Assembly (NCBI GenBank): GCA_942493375.1
Contig: OW818698.1
Coordinates: forward strand, 4,836,001-4,900,000
Origin: G942493375 sp942493375
GTDB lineage: Bacteria > Armatimonadota > UBA5829
Direction of reading: 5' to 3'
Length of the DNA stretch: 64,000 nucleotides
In this document: positions 54,628-61,985 of the stretch, in pieces
How positions within the stretch are numbered: the stretch's first letter is position 1
How the letters are laid out: every line of letters begins with the position of its first letter
Notes under the pieces: generated by a model
What the model saw: only the letters and a program-made list of their open reading frames with translations
What the model was told of the DNA's origin: nothing
Database searches by the model: none
Made by a program: the position numbers and the translations under genes

Positions 54628-54670
54628 GAGTAAGTGAGGTTATTGTTCAACTCACTTACTCGTTTTTTTT
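54628..54670 (+). terminator. Intrinsic terminator of the Spy/CpxP-like gene
   Basis: GAGTAAGTGAG pairs perfectly with CTCACTTACTC across a 12-nt loop, then G and eight T residues. Confidence 0.92.
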
Positions 54671-54718
54671 GCAATATATGCTGAAATTCACAAATATTTA
54701 CAATTAATCAAGCGTGTC

Positions 54719-54750
54719 GGGAACTTATTGCCCCTTGCACTCATATTGGT
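54719..54750 (+). promoter_or_regulatory. ECF-type promoter of candidate small RNA 1
   Basis: GGGAACTT-N14-TCATATTGGT. The last ten bases and the spacing are identical to the promoter at 62848. The -35 is the sigma-E-type GGAACTT. Confidence 0.75.
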
Positions 54751-54756
54751 TGCTTG

Positions 54757-54823
54757 TGAAACCTTTTCTATAACTCCTTTATATATGTTTCAGGAGGGCT
54801 CCAGTTTACTGGGGCCTTTTTCT
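54757..54823 (+). ncRNA. Candidate small RNA 1 (ECF-controlled, anti-Shine-Dalgarno motifs)
   Basis: A unit of about 65 nt lies between an ECF promoter and a terminator (GGGCTCCAGT/ACTGGGGCC stem, then TTTTTC at 54818-54823) and holds no ORF. It contains GTGAAACCTTTTC and CTCCTTT, both also present in the unit at 56728. CTCCTTT is complementary to AAAGGAG, the ribosome site of the three ECF-driven pilin-like genes. The ends are inferred from promoter and terminator positions. Confidence 0.65.
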
Positions 54824-55010
54824 TTGTGTGCGCCCGGCAGGGCGCTGCGACTAGGGGGGAACAGTCCTTCTGTGGATCTTGGTGACAGGAACCACTAGCG
54901 GAACCGCAAGGATATCATCGCGAGGTGCTGTCTGGAGGTATTTGTTTCAACTGGTTTGCTAATGCAATGCAGTTATTTTCATCCTGAATAAAAATCTTTC
55001 CTTTTCGTAT
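54824..55010. other. GC-rich unexplained segment
   Basis: About 100 nt (54830-54950) are markedly more GC-rich than the flanks, with CGCCCGGCAGGGCG, GGGGGGAACAGTCC and GGAACCGCAAGGAT strings and several possible short helices. I matched it to no RNA family. It may be another dispersed repeat or a structured RNA. Confidence 0.4.
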
Positions 55011-55014
55011 TTAT

Positions 55015-55046
55015 GGGAACTATTTTGGAGTTGGCAGCATATAGCT
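55015..55046 (+). promoter_or_regulatory. ECF-type promoter of the 55167 pilin-like gene
   Basis: GGGAACTA-N14-GCATATAGCT, about 120 nt before the start codon. Confidence 0.65.
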
Positions 55047-55166
55047 ATACCAGCATATTCCAAATAGGCTCATTTTCCATATATATGATAAACATCCACA
55101 ATGAAATATGAATTATTTGGGTTTGCTGTTGTTGCGCCGACCTGATTGTATTCAAAAGGAGATTAT

Positions 55167-55916
55167 ATGAAATCACGGAAAGCATTTACACTTATCGAGC
55201 TGTTAGTCGTTATAGCAATTATAGCAATACTCGCAGCTATTCTTTTCCCGGTTTTTGCAAAGGCCAGGGAAAAGGCAAGACAGACTTCTTGTGCAAGCAA
55301 TTTGAAACAGATAGGATTGGGATTCTCCCAATACTGTCAGGACTACGATGAGAAATTCCCAAGCTGCACATATAACATTGAACGCAACCCGGGTAGTGGT
55401 CTACCTGCTTCAGTTAATGGTACTCCAAGCATGGCAGGATGGTATTTTGAAGACTGGGGCGCTGATGGTTATTCCGGCCTGAATCTATATTCATGGATGG
55501 ATAGAATATTCCCTTATGTCAAGAGTATACAGGTTTACAAATGCCCTAATAGTCCAGGCGCTTCATATGGCGGGATGCCCGATTATGGCTACAGTGGAAA
55601 TATCAGTGGTGGTATTGGTGGATTCACAGGAGATTTCAGCACGCGTAAACTGGGTGATATCAAGCGTCCTGCTGAGATCTGCCTGGTGGGTGACTGGGGA
55701 GGACCCATGGGCTGTTATCCTACTAAGGCAGCAACCAATTCAACAGGGACAACAACCACCGGTTGGATGGTTTGGTACGAATCCGGTTCATCTGTATTTA
55801 CATGCCCACATAGTGAGGGGACAAATATGGCCTATGTCGATGGTCACGTTAAGTGGTTGAGAAGAGCCAGTGATGGTCTATGCAATGTTAGATATTGGGA
55901 TCCAAATCTGGACTGA
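55167..55916 (+). CDS. Type IV pilin-like protein (prepilin motif, H-x9-DG C-terminus)
   Basis: The 249-aa protein begins MKSRKAFTLIELLVV: a short basic leader, a prepilin peptidase site (after RKA, before FTLIE) and the usual hydrophobic helix. FPVFAKAREKARQTSC, NLKQIGLGFSQYCQDYDEKFP and a variable middle follow, then HSEGTNMAYVDGHVKWL, the H-x9-DG motif. The family is greatly expanded in Armatimonadota, Planctomycetes and similar groups, with functions between pseudopilin and surface structure. AAAAGGAG sits 5 nt before the ATG at 55167, so the TTG at 55146 is not used. It has an ECF-type promoter. Confidence 0.88.
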   Translation: MKSRKAFTLIELLVVIAIIAILAAILFPVFAKAREKARQTSCASNLKQIGLGFSQYCQDYDEKFPSCTYNIERNPGSGLPASVNGTPSMAGWYFEDWGADGYSGLNLYSWMDRIFPYVKSIQVYKCPNSPGASYGGMPDYGYSGNISGGIGGFTGDFSTRKLGDIKRPAEICLVGDWGGPMGCYPTKAATNSTGTTTTGWMVWYESGSSVFTCPHSEGTNMAYVDGHVKWLRRASDGLCNVRYWDPNLD

Positions 55917-55934
55917 TCCGAATTGTTCGGATCA
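55914..55934 (+). terminator. Hairpin overlapping the pilin stop codon
   Basis: TGATCCGAA-TTG-TTCGGATCA is a perfect 9-bp stem that includes the stop codon. No T-run follows. Confidence 0.45.
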
Positions 55935-56053
55935 GACACATTTGGTTCAGTTATATTGCATACACAATGAGAAGTTTATATTGAATTTTGCTATATGGTA
56001 GAAGACTTGGTCGGCACTTTTACTAGAATGCATGTCAAGTAGGCTTTGGCAAT

Positions 56054-56482
56054 ATGTATGTTACTTCGGCAATCGTGTTTATAGTAGGTTGCCGAAGTAA
56101 TACTTATCAGGAGTATGGAGCATCATATGCGTTCATTGCAAGATTGGCCTGGAATACACAGGCTGCGTGTGTGAAACCAGCGTCAACAGTTGCATCGTGT
56201 GATTCTGGAACGATGGCTAATTCTTCTTTCGGACTAGCGCCATACATTACAGAGAACTCCCCTGCAAGAGATCGTGGATGGATCCTGTCGCATCCGGATG
56301 GCACCAGTTGCAATCACCCGTCCTACAGTGCAGATCAGGGCAGCTATGATTGGGTTGCGCCTGCATTACGCCACAGTGCACGATCTAACGTTATGTTCGC
56401 TGATGGACACGTGAAGTCAATGAGCGGCTCCTGGTATTATCCCGCTACCCCCTGGCTTTTCCCGGGTGTTGGTGGAGATTGA
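56054..56482 (+). pseudogene. Truncated pilin-like gene (C-terminal part only)
   Basis: From about 56100 the frame reads as the second half of the pilin-like family (YITENSPARDRGWILSHPDG, RHSARSNVMFADGHVKSMSG, with H-x9-DG). No prepilin leader or membrane helix is present. The first codons fall in a 12-bp inverted repeat (TTACTTCGGCAA at 56061-56072, TTGCCGAAGTAA at 56089-56100) and lack a ribosome site. No ECF-type promoter is found before it. It is probably a 3' fragment left by recombination between pilin genes. Confidence 0.6.
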
Positions 56483-56689
56483 TATTATCGTATCTATATA
56501 CCATGCCGTAGTATGGTATAAATGATTTCATGCAATTCAGGATCCGATGCATTTTCCATCAGTTGCCATAATGATTGTGTTGTACACACAATGATGTACA
56601 TATTGCAGCGTTATAATTAGTGTGTATGCCGTGGATGCCTGCTTATTGTTAATATAATATTGTAAAAAACAATAAATATCTGGAAAACG

Positions 56690-56721
56690 TGGAACTATTT
56701 CGAGGTGTATAGCATACTAAC
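56690..56721 (+). promoter_or_regulatory. ECF-type promoter of candidate small RNA 2
   Basis: TGGAACTA-N14-GCATACTAAC; same spacing as the other sites. Confidence 0.6.
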
Positions 56722-56727
56722 TACTAG

Positions 56728-56790
56728 TGTGAAACCTTTTCCAATCTCCTTTGGAAATACCCCAGCGTCAATTCGCTGGGGTATTTTTTA
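56728..56790 (+). ncRNA. Candidate small RNA 2 (relative of the 54757 RNA)
   Basis: A unit of about 63 nt has the same GTGAAACCTTTTC and CTCCTTT segments as the first RNA. It ends in a strong terminator, AATACCCCAGCG-TCAATT-CGCTGGGGTATT followed by TTTT (56756-56789). The terminator stem is unrelated to that of RNA 1, so only the presumed pairing region is conserved. No ORF fits. Confidence 0.65.
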
Positions 56791-56845
56791 ATACCTGCTG
56801 CTTAATTGCTAAGGTGATAAATATTTCAAAAATAGTTTGTATCTC

Positions 56846-56877
56846 GGGAACTTTAAGAAACAAATAGCGATAGTATA
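56846..56877 (+). promoter_or_regulatory. ECF-type promoter of the sigma factor gene (autoregulation)
   Basis: GGGAACTT-N14-CGATAGTATA, about 130 nt before the sigma gene. The -35 is perfect and the -10 is weaker than in the other sites. Confidence 0.5.
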
Positions 56878-56938
56878 TCCTGAGCCGCATTATTCACCAG
56901 TCTCTACTTTCGACCGGCAGTAGGGGCAAAAGCTGAGA

Positions 56939-56961
56939 GTATAAATACAGAGTATTTATAC
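56939..56961. promoter_or_regulatory. Palindromic operator-like site before the sigma gene
   Basis: GTATAAATAC-AGA-GTATTTATAC is a perfect 10-bp inverted repeat with a 3-nt spacer, 50 nt before the start codon and inside the expected 5' leader. It may be a repressor site or an RNA hairpin. Confidence 0.5.
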
Positions 56962-57010
56962 CGTTAATCACGAATAATACGGGCCAGGGTTAATCAGGAG
57001 TGTATGTTAA

Positions 57011-57577
57011 ATGGAGCTTGCCTGCTCTGATATGAATGAAACACAAGGGCAGGATAGGAAATTATTCGATAAGCTTGTAGTGAAGCACCACAAGCAAGCA
57101 TACAATGTCGCCTTCAGAATGGTAGGTAACCATTCCGATGCGGAAGATTTGACGCAGGAATCATTTATAAGAGCTTTTCGTTTTTTTGGACATTATAAGC
57201 AGGATATGCCGTTTGAGAGCTGGTTTTATCGTATAATGTTAAATGTATTTATTGAAAAACTCAGAAGAAAACCTAAAGCAAAGATATGGTCACTGGATGC
57301 TCCGATTCATGGAGTAGATGGAGACTATCATATGGAGATACCGGACAAAAAAGATGGTCCGGAAGAAACCTTACTCCTGCATGAAAGAGAGAATCGACTT
57401 CAAAATGCACTAAAGGTTATGCCGGATGTCTTTAGGCTTGCAGTTATATATGCGGATATTGAGGGACTATCTTATGAGGAAGTTGCCGAAGCAACAAAGA
57501 CAAATGTGGGGACGGTTCGCTCCAGGATATTCCGTGGTCGCCGGATGTTAAAACAAATTCTTGATGATATGGATTGA
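57011..57577 (+). CDS. ECF sigma factor (RpoE-like)
   Basis: The 188-aa protein has sigma-2 (FDKLVVKHHKQAYNVAFRMVGNHSDAEDLTQESFIRAFRFF, then FESWFYRIMLNVFIEKLRR) and sigma-4 (LQNALKVMPDVFRLAVIYADIEGLSYEEVAEATKTNVGTVRSRIFRGRRML) with the usual linker. GGAG lies 12 nt from the ATG, slightly far. A tiny upstream frame (MLNGACLL, ATG at 57004) overlaps the start and might affect translation. It is followed after 24 nt by its anti-sigma gene. The local GGAACTT-type sites suggest it controls its own gene, pilin-like genes and two small RNAs, which is inference from proximity and the -35 type. Confidence 0.93.
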   Translation: MELACSDMNETQGQDRKLFDKLVVKHHKQAYNVAFRMVGNHSDAEDLTQESFIRAFRFFGHYKQDMPFESWFYRIMLNVFIEKLRRKPKAKIWSLDAPIHGVDGDYHMEIPDKKDGPEETLLLHERENRLQNALKVMPDVFRLAVIYADIEGLSYEEVAEATKTNVGTVRSRIFRGRRMLKQILDDMD

Positions 57578-57601
57578 TGTACATAGATTTGGTGGTGTGT
57601 T

Positions 57602-58231
57602 ATGAATTGTAGACGTGCGGTTAGCAGATTGTCTGCGTATCTTGATGGTGAGCTTACTGGTCAGGAGATGATGCTTGTCCGTCGACACCTGTCGAGTTGT
57701 GAAGCGTGTTCAACAGAACTTGCGGGCATCAGAGAGGTGAAAATGTCACTCTCAGAGCTGACCCCTGCAACACCAGATGATGAATTCCTTGGCCATATAT
57801 TTCAGGGTCTTGATAATGTAACTGCCAGTCCCAATGGAATACGCTTGTTCTGGGATATGCACCGAGTAAGTCTGACTAGTAGCTTCACTAAGGCAGGGCT
57901 TGCTACTGCTTTGTGCAGTCTACTTTTCATTGCTGTATATTTTACCAATGGTGGTATGGGAAGCGGAAAAATACAGTATACCGGAAATCAGAATATGGCT
58001 ATGGCTGATTTTATCTCTGGTAAGTTTGCGGGTATGTCTGTTGATTCGGATGTTCCATATTCTATTGGTAACGATAAGCCTCTTCCGGTTATTACTAGTG
58101 AGACTCCATACTCATATTGCCGGAGTCAGTGCGCTAAGCGTTCCAATAGATCAGATGTTTCATTAGCATCAGAAAAGAACCCCTATATTGACCCACACAT
58201 CGCAGTGGCAGATGATACGTTATATCAGTAA
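57602..58231 (+). CDS. Zinc-finger anti-sigma factor (zf-HC2, RsrA/ChrR-like)
   Basis: The 209-aa protein has an N-terminal anti-sigma domain with CRRAVSRLSAYLDGELTGQEMMLVRRH and HLSSCEAC, the H-x3-C-x2-C zinc site plus an early Cys. One membrane helix (LATALCSLLFIAVYF) lies near residues 100-116 and a roughly 90-residue extracytoplasmic tail contains a Cys pair (YCRSQC). It should bind the sigma factor in the cytosol and sense an envelope signal outside, perhaps redox through the tail cysteines. It forms a two-gene operon with the sigma factor. Confidence 0.88.
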   Translation: MNCRRAVSRLSAYLDGELTGQEMMLVRRHLSSCEACSTELAGIREVKMSLSELTPATPDDEFLGHIFQGLDNVTASPNGIRLFWDMHRVSLTSSFTKAGLATALCSLLFIAVYFTNGGMGSGKIQYTGNQNMAMADFISGKFAGMSVDSDVPYSIGNDKPLPVITSETPYSYCRSQCAKRSNRSDVSLASEKNPYIDPHIAVADDTLYQ

Positions 58232-58255
58232 CGTATAAATAGAAATATTAGCGCC

Positions 58256-58297
58256 TATCCCCCACTTGTCCCTTCGTGTTCTCGAGGGGATATTTTT
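58256..58297 (+). terminator. Intrinsic terminator of the sigma/anti-sigma operon
   Basis: TATCCCC pairs with GGGGATA across a 23-nt loop, followed by TTTTTG. Confidence 0.65.
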
Positions 58298-58345
58298 GTA
58301 TGGTGGTTTGATGACCTATACCAAAATGGCGTTACGAAGAAAAAG

Positions 58346-58380
58346 AACGCTGCGGGAATAACGACTCCCGCAGCGTTTTA
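58346..58380. terminator. Bidirectional terminator before the APC permease end
   Basis: AACGCTGCGGGA and TCCCGCAGCGTT form a perfect 12-bp stem around ATAACGAC, with T-rich and A-rich flanks. It serves the convergent permease operon on the - strand. Confidence 0.8.
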
Positions 58381-58384
58381 TAGT

Positions 58385-59803
58385 TTAAGGTAATCCTGGA
58401 CTGCTTATTGATTCCAGTGTATTTCTGTCTTTGATATACTCGTGCCGTCTACATAAAAGCAGCAACGGCACACCAGCAGCGAGGACTACTAGTCCGGTTA
58501 ATGCACCTATACCAGCGTAAGCAAGGCTCGAGTAAAGCATATAGACGCATACTGCACAGAATATCAATGGAGTAAACGGATATAGCGGTACTCGGAATGG
58601 ACGCTCGGTACCAGGCTCGCGGATTCTCAAAACGAATAACGACAACCCGGCAAGTAGAAAGAACAGCCAAAACACCGGCATGCTGTAGTCTACCATCGTT
58701 TCAAACCCCTTACGTGTCAGGGCTCCCATCAAGACCAACCCCAGTGCAACTACTCCTTGTATTACCAATCCTGACCCAGGAGTTCCGGATCGTTCGTGCC
58801 ACCTTCCCAGAAAGGAAAGCAAAGGAGTATCGCGGCCAAGGGCATAAGTAGTCCGGGCGCCAGTGAAAATAGTTGCGCTTGCAGCTCCCAGGGCAGTTAG
58901 AGCTACCAGGAGAGCCACGCATTTAGCTCCTATCCCTCCCATACCTGCACGCATGAGATCAGCAGCTACAGCTGGTGATTTACCAACCGCGACAAAACCG
59001 AGTCCTCTCATATATGCAAAGTTCACCAAGAGGTAGAGTCCTGTAATTATTACCACGCCCCAGACCAGTGAACGTAGTATATTGCGGCGAGGATTTATAA
59101 CCTCCCCAGAGATGTAAGCGGCTTCGTTCCAACCTCCATATGTGTATAGGACGAAGATCATAGCCAATGCGAAGTTGGCTTTTGGAGCGAGTCCCGCAGA
59201 TGCAACAGTATTTGTCGGTGCTGTCATCATAATTCCTGCGGCAACCACCAGGAATATGCCTAATACTTTTCCCAGTGATAGTAGGTTCTGCACTGCTTTT
59301 CCCTGCCGAACACCAGCGATATTGATTCCGGTCAGCAGGGCAACTGCTGCTGCTGCATACAGTGGAGATGAAGCTGTACCGGCGAGTGGAAATACTTTTG
59401 CAGCATAGTCTCCGAAAACATAAGCACCCGCAGCGATAGAACCGGTCTGGGTGACCGTCACTCGTGCCCAGGCAAATAAGAATGCCACATTCTTACCAAA
59501 TGCGCGGGTTATGTAATGATACTCGCCTCCTGCATGTGGATATGCAGTAGCCATTTCTGCATAACAAAGGGCACCGGCGAGGGATATTATTCCGCCCAAC
59601 ACCCATGCTAACATACAGATTCCTTCACTCCCGGAATTAGCTGCTACAAGCGAAGGGCTCCTGAAGATACCAACGCCTACTACTACACCGACTATGACAG
59701 ATACCGCATCTGTCACAGTAAGTGTAGCCTTTGGTGCGGGGGCTTCAGGCATTTGATGGATATCAACACTGCCTTTTGGTGGTTCTTTGCATATGTTACT
59801 CAA
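58385..59803 (-). CDS. APC-superfamily amino-acid permease (LAT-like)
   Basis: About 12 membrane helices are present. The first contains VGVVVGVGIFRSPSLVAANSGSEG, the substrate-binding GxGIF motif of the APC family. AYPHAGGEYHYITRAFGKNVAFLFAW and YGGWNEAAYISGEVINPRRN are typical later motifs. Length (about 472 aa) is normal. A TTG at 59803 overlaps the stop of the methyltransferase-cytochrome gene (TTGA), suggesting coupled translation; the next ATG is at 59752. The substrate is unknown. The coupling to two exported methyltransferases makes S-adenosylmethionine, methionine or homocysteine transport a hypothesis. Confidence 0.82.
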   Translation of the reverse strand: MSNICKEPPKGSVDIHQMPEAPAPKATLTVTDAVSVIVGVVVGVGIFRSPSLVAANSGSEGICMLAWVLGGIISLAGALCYAEMATAYPHAGGEYHYITRAFGKNVAFLFAWARVTVTQTGSIAAGAYVFGDYAAKVFPLAGTASSPLYAAAAVALLTGINIAGVRQGKAVQNLLSLGKVLGIFLVVAAGIMMTAPTNTVASAGLAPKANFALAMIFVLYTYGGWNEAAYISGEVINPRRNILRSLVWGVVIITGLYLLVNFAYMRGLGFVAVGKSPAVAADLMRAGMGGIGAKCVALLVALTALGAASATIFTGARTTYALGRDTPLLSFLGRWHERSGTPGSGLVIQGVVALGLVLMGALTRKGFETMVDYSMPVFWLFFLLAGLSLFVLRIREPGTERPFRVPLYPFTPLIFCAVCVYMLYSSLAYAGIGALTGLVVLAAGVPLLLLCRRHEYIKDRNTLESISSPGLP

Positions 59804-60843
59804 CTTCCCGCCCCCTGAGTCGTCGCAGATGGGTGACACTTGCTGCAACTGCCCTCTGCGGTGAATACAACATGACCTTTAGGGCTTTTTGTCTTGCCGT
59901 CATGGCAGACTGCGCATCCGCCTTCTGAGTGCGGAAGGGCCATCATCGATATAAGTCCACCAGCTTTACGGCGAAAGAGCTTCGGGTGGCACTTTGTACA
60001 TGAGTAATCCACGTGAGTCGTGTGTGAGAAAACCACTCTTTCTTTCTTTTCCAGCGGTCTTAGCAGGATCGTCTCGGTAGGCATTCCCATATCGGCAGCT
60101 TTCTGAATCTTGGGATTACTCGACTTGCCTACAATTGGTGAAGATTTCAGAGGTTTACGCATCTCTATCCACCAGTCAAACTCAGTGGGGCCTTTGAGTA
60201 ATCGAATATTGGCTACTCCGGCACTGCGTAACTGTGGCACTAGCTCGTCCGGCATTTTCACGAAGCTGTCTGGCTTTTGATCTCGCTTCTTGGCGCTCCA
60301 CGCTACCAGACGGGCAACATCCTCAGCTTTCATTAGTCGGGAAAAACCACCACCCATATATGCGACTCCACCGGGCTTGAGAATGCGATATGCTTCCTTA
60401 AACCCTTTCAACTTGTCAGGCCATTCAAATAGGGAGTTGCGACTTACTACTAGATCGGCGAAGTTATCGCGCAATGGCAGATTCTGTGCATCGGCTTCGA
60501 CTGCTCTTACCCGTTCAGTCAATCCAGCTTCGTCTACCAGCAAATTGCAGAGTCTTACTGCTGCTGGGTCGATGTCAGCCACATACACTGTTGCTTTGGT
60601 GAGCTTGGCTAGTTCCATAGCCAGTGACCCTTCAGCTCCGCCCATGTCCACATATATACCATCGTGTAGATTGTAATCTTGTACGAGCTGTTGTGCCAAT
60701 GCTGGATAAACTGGGGTGAAGAGGTCTCTTGCGACATTGTAGAAGGGGAATCGATTGATCAGGTCTTGCTTATAGCTTACGTCATTAGCCTGGGCGCTGG
60801 TTAACATCAGTAGCAGGACCAGGAATACGACTAAATATTTCAT
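59800..60843 (-). CDS. Exported SAM-methyltransferase fused to a triheme c7-type cytochrome
   Basis: The 347-aa protein has a signal peptide (VVFLVLLLMLTSAQA). Residues about 30-215 form a class I methyltransferase: motif I VDMGGAEGSL (65-74), acidic ADID, and LVVSRNSLFEWPDKLKGFKEAYRILKPGG. After a linker the C-terminal 75 residues hold three heme motifs (CTKCH at 282, CAVCH at 310, CSKCH at 333) with partner histidines (FSHTTH, LPH, KGH), the pattern of triheme c7 cytochromes. Signal peptide and heme motifs both put the protein outside the cytoplasm, an unexpected place for a SAM enzyme. The ATG at 60843 has AGAGGA upstream; the frame from 60867 is not needed. Confidence 0.85.
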   Translation of the reverse strand: MKYLVVFLVLLLMLTSAQANDVSYKQDLINRFPFYNVARDLFTPVYPALAQQLVQDYNLHDGIYVDMGGAEGSLAMELAKLTKATVYVADIDPAAVRLCNLLVDEAGLTERVRAVEADAQNLPLRDNFADLVVSRNSLFEWPDKLKGFKEAYRILKPGGVAYMGGGFSRLMKAEDVARLVAWSAKKRDQKPDSFVKMPDELVPQLRSAGVANIRLLKGPTEFDWWIEMRKPLKSSPIVGKSSNPKIQKAADMGMPTETILLRPLEKKERVVFSHTTHVDYSCTKCHPKLFRRKAGGLISMMALPHSEGGCAVCHDGKTKSPKGHVVFTAEGSCSKCHPSATTQGAGS

Positions 60844-60880
60844 GGATGATCTTCCTCTCTGGTTCAATCAAGCGCAGCAA

Positions 60881-60910
60881 AAGGCTGCAGACCATCATAT
60901 CTGCAGCCTT
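60881..60910 (-). terminator. Hairpin between the two methyltransferase genes
   Basis: AAGGCTGCAGA and TCTGCAGCCTT form a perfect 11-bp stem around an 8-nt loop, with only a short T-run on the - strand. Probably partial termination or mRNA processing inside the operon. Confidence 0.5.
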
Positions 60911-60930
60911 CTGTTTACTGGAAAAGTATG

Positions 60931-61869
60931 CTACTTTTTGTTGTGAGGCGCGCCGCCTCCCTTGTGCCATTGAGCCTCGAATGCAGCTGCGCCGACGAGA
61001 CCATCGTTTCGTGCCTGACCTTTCACAATAAACTTGCCTACATAGAGCATATGAAGATCAGCTGGTAGATTAGCATAATCTACCTCTTTGAGGAATTTAC
61101 CAACCGTGCTGTATATAACCTTTTGATCGTCTGGATCACCGGCATAACTGACGACTGCAACTGGAGTAGCTGCCGGATAATATTTCTTAAGTTGAGCGAA
61201 CAGTTTAGGATAATTTAAATGCATGGTGTAGAAAACCATACTTGTCTTTAGTTTCATGATCTTTTCATTAGTATCTATGCGGCCTGGCCAGTCAGCCATT
61301 GTAAGTACTACAGAGTTGGTATCATAACCGAACGTAGTGCTTTTCTTGAGGGCGGCGCTGCCTGCTTCAAATGCACCAAGACCAGGGACTATCTCTGAGG
61401 GTGTGCTTTTGGGAAGCATTTCAAGATACCATACAGTTCCGTAGACCATAGGGTCACCCCAACACGGAGCTACGACTGTTTTGCCTTCATCAATTGCCTC
61501 TCGGATTTTGTCAATGACCTGCTGGCGAGACTTAGCATTTTTGACGATCATGGCCTTGACTTCCGGGTCCTTGATGAACTTTGGATCGACACCATAGCCA
61601 ACACGGGAGCCGTGTTCGGCGATGCATGTTTCCTTGTCACCTATGTATTCTGCCCATGCTTTGCGGTCTGAATCGCCTTCCAACACGAAGAGGTCGGCTT
61701 GATTAAGAATTCGTGCACCACGAACTGTAACCAGGTCAGGCGATGTGCCCATTCCAATGATGTAAAATTTTCCGGCTGCATTTACCTGTGCCATTGTAAG
61801 TGTGAGTAGCATTGCCAGAAAAGCCAATGTAAATAGAGTGTGATTCCTTAGTTTTATCCAATCCAACAT
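60931..61869 (-). CDS. Exported tetrapyrrole-methylase-like protein
   Basis: The 312-aa protein has a signal peptide (HTLFTLAFLAMLLTLTMAQVNAAG) and then GKFYIIGMGTSPDLVTVRGARILNQADLFVL, the start of the TP-methylase (CbiL/CobI-like) fold. VAPCWGDPMVYG gives the SAM-binding GDP loop and VPGLGAFEAGSAAL the family motif. All known TP methylases of cobalamin and siroheme synthesis are cytosolic, so the clear signal peptide is odd. GGGAG sits 8 nt before the ATG at 61869. First gene of a probable operon with the methyltransferase-cytochrome fusion and the permease. Confidence 0.85.
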   Translation of the reverse strand: MLDWIKLRNHTLFTLAFLAMLLTLTMAQVNAAGKFYIIGMGTSPDLVTVRGARILNQADLFVLEGDSDRKAWAEYIGDKETCIAEHGSRVGYGVDPKFIKDPEVKAMIVKNAKSRQQVIDKIREAIDEGKTVVAPCWGDPMVYGTVWYLEMLPKSTPSEIVPGLGAFEAGSAALKKSTTFGYDTNSVVLTMADWPGRIDTNEKIMKLKTSMVFYTMHLNYPKLFAQLKKYYPAATPVAVVSYAGDPDDQKVIYSTVGKFLKEVDYANLPADLHMLYVGKFIVKGQARNDGLVGAAAFEAQWHKGGGAPHNKK

Positions 61870-61985
61870 TTGATATCTCCCTTGATAAATCATTTTCTAC
61901 GAGTAATATATTTTAAAATGTGAACAGTGTAACAATTTATATGGCTTTCTACCTCCGTATACAGGATGATCGGTTCGGCAACGAG

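Noticed and set aside
54824..54950. GC-rich segment as tmRNA, SRP RNA, RNase P RNA or a known riboswitch
   Set aside because: None of the diagnostic core sequences of these RNAs could be found; left as unexplained.
57602..58231. Possible tRNA or rRNA genes in the sigma region and elsewhere
   Set aside because: No cloverleaf pattern with CCA end or conserved rRNA segments was noticed anywhere in the window.
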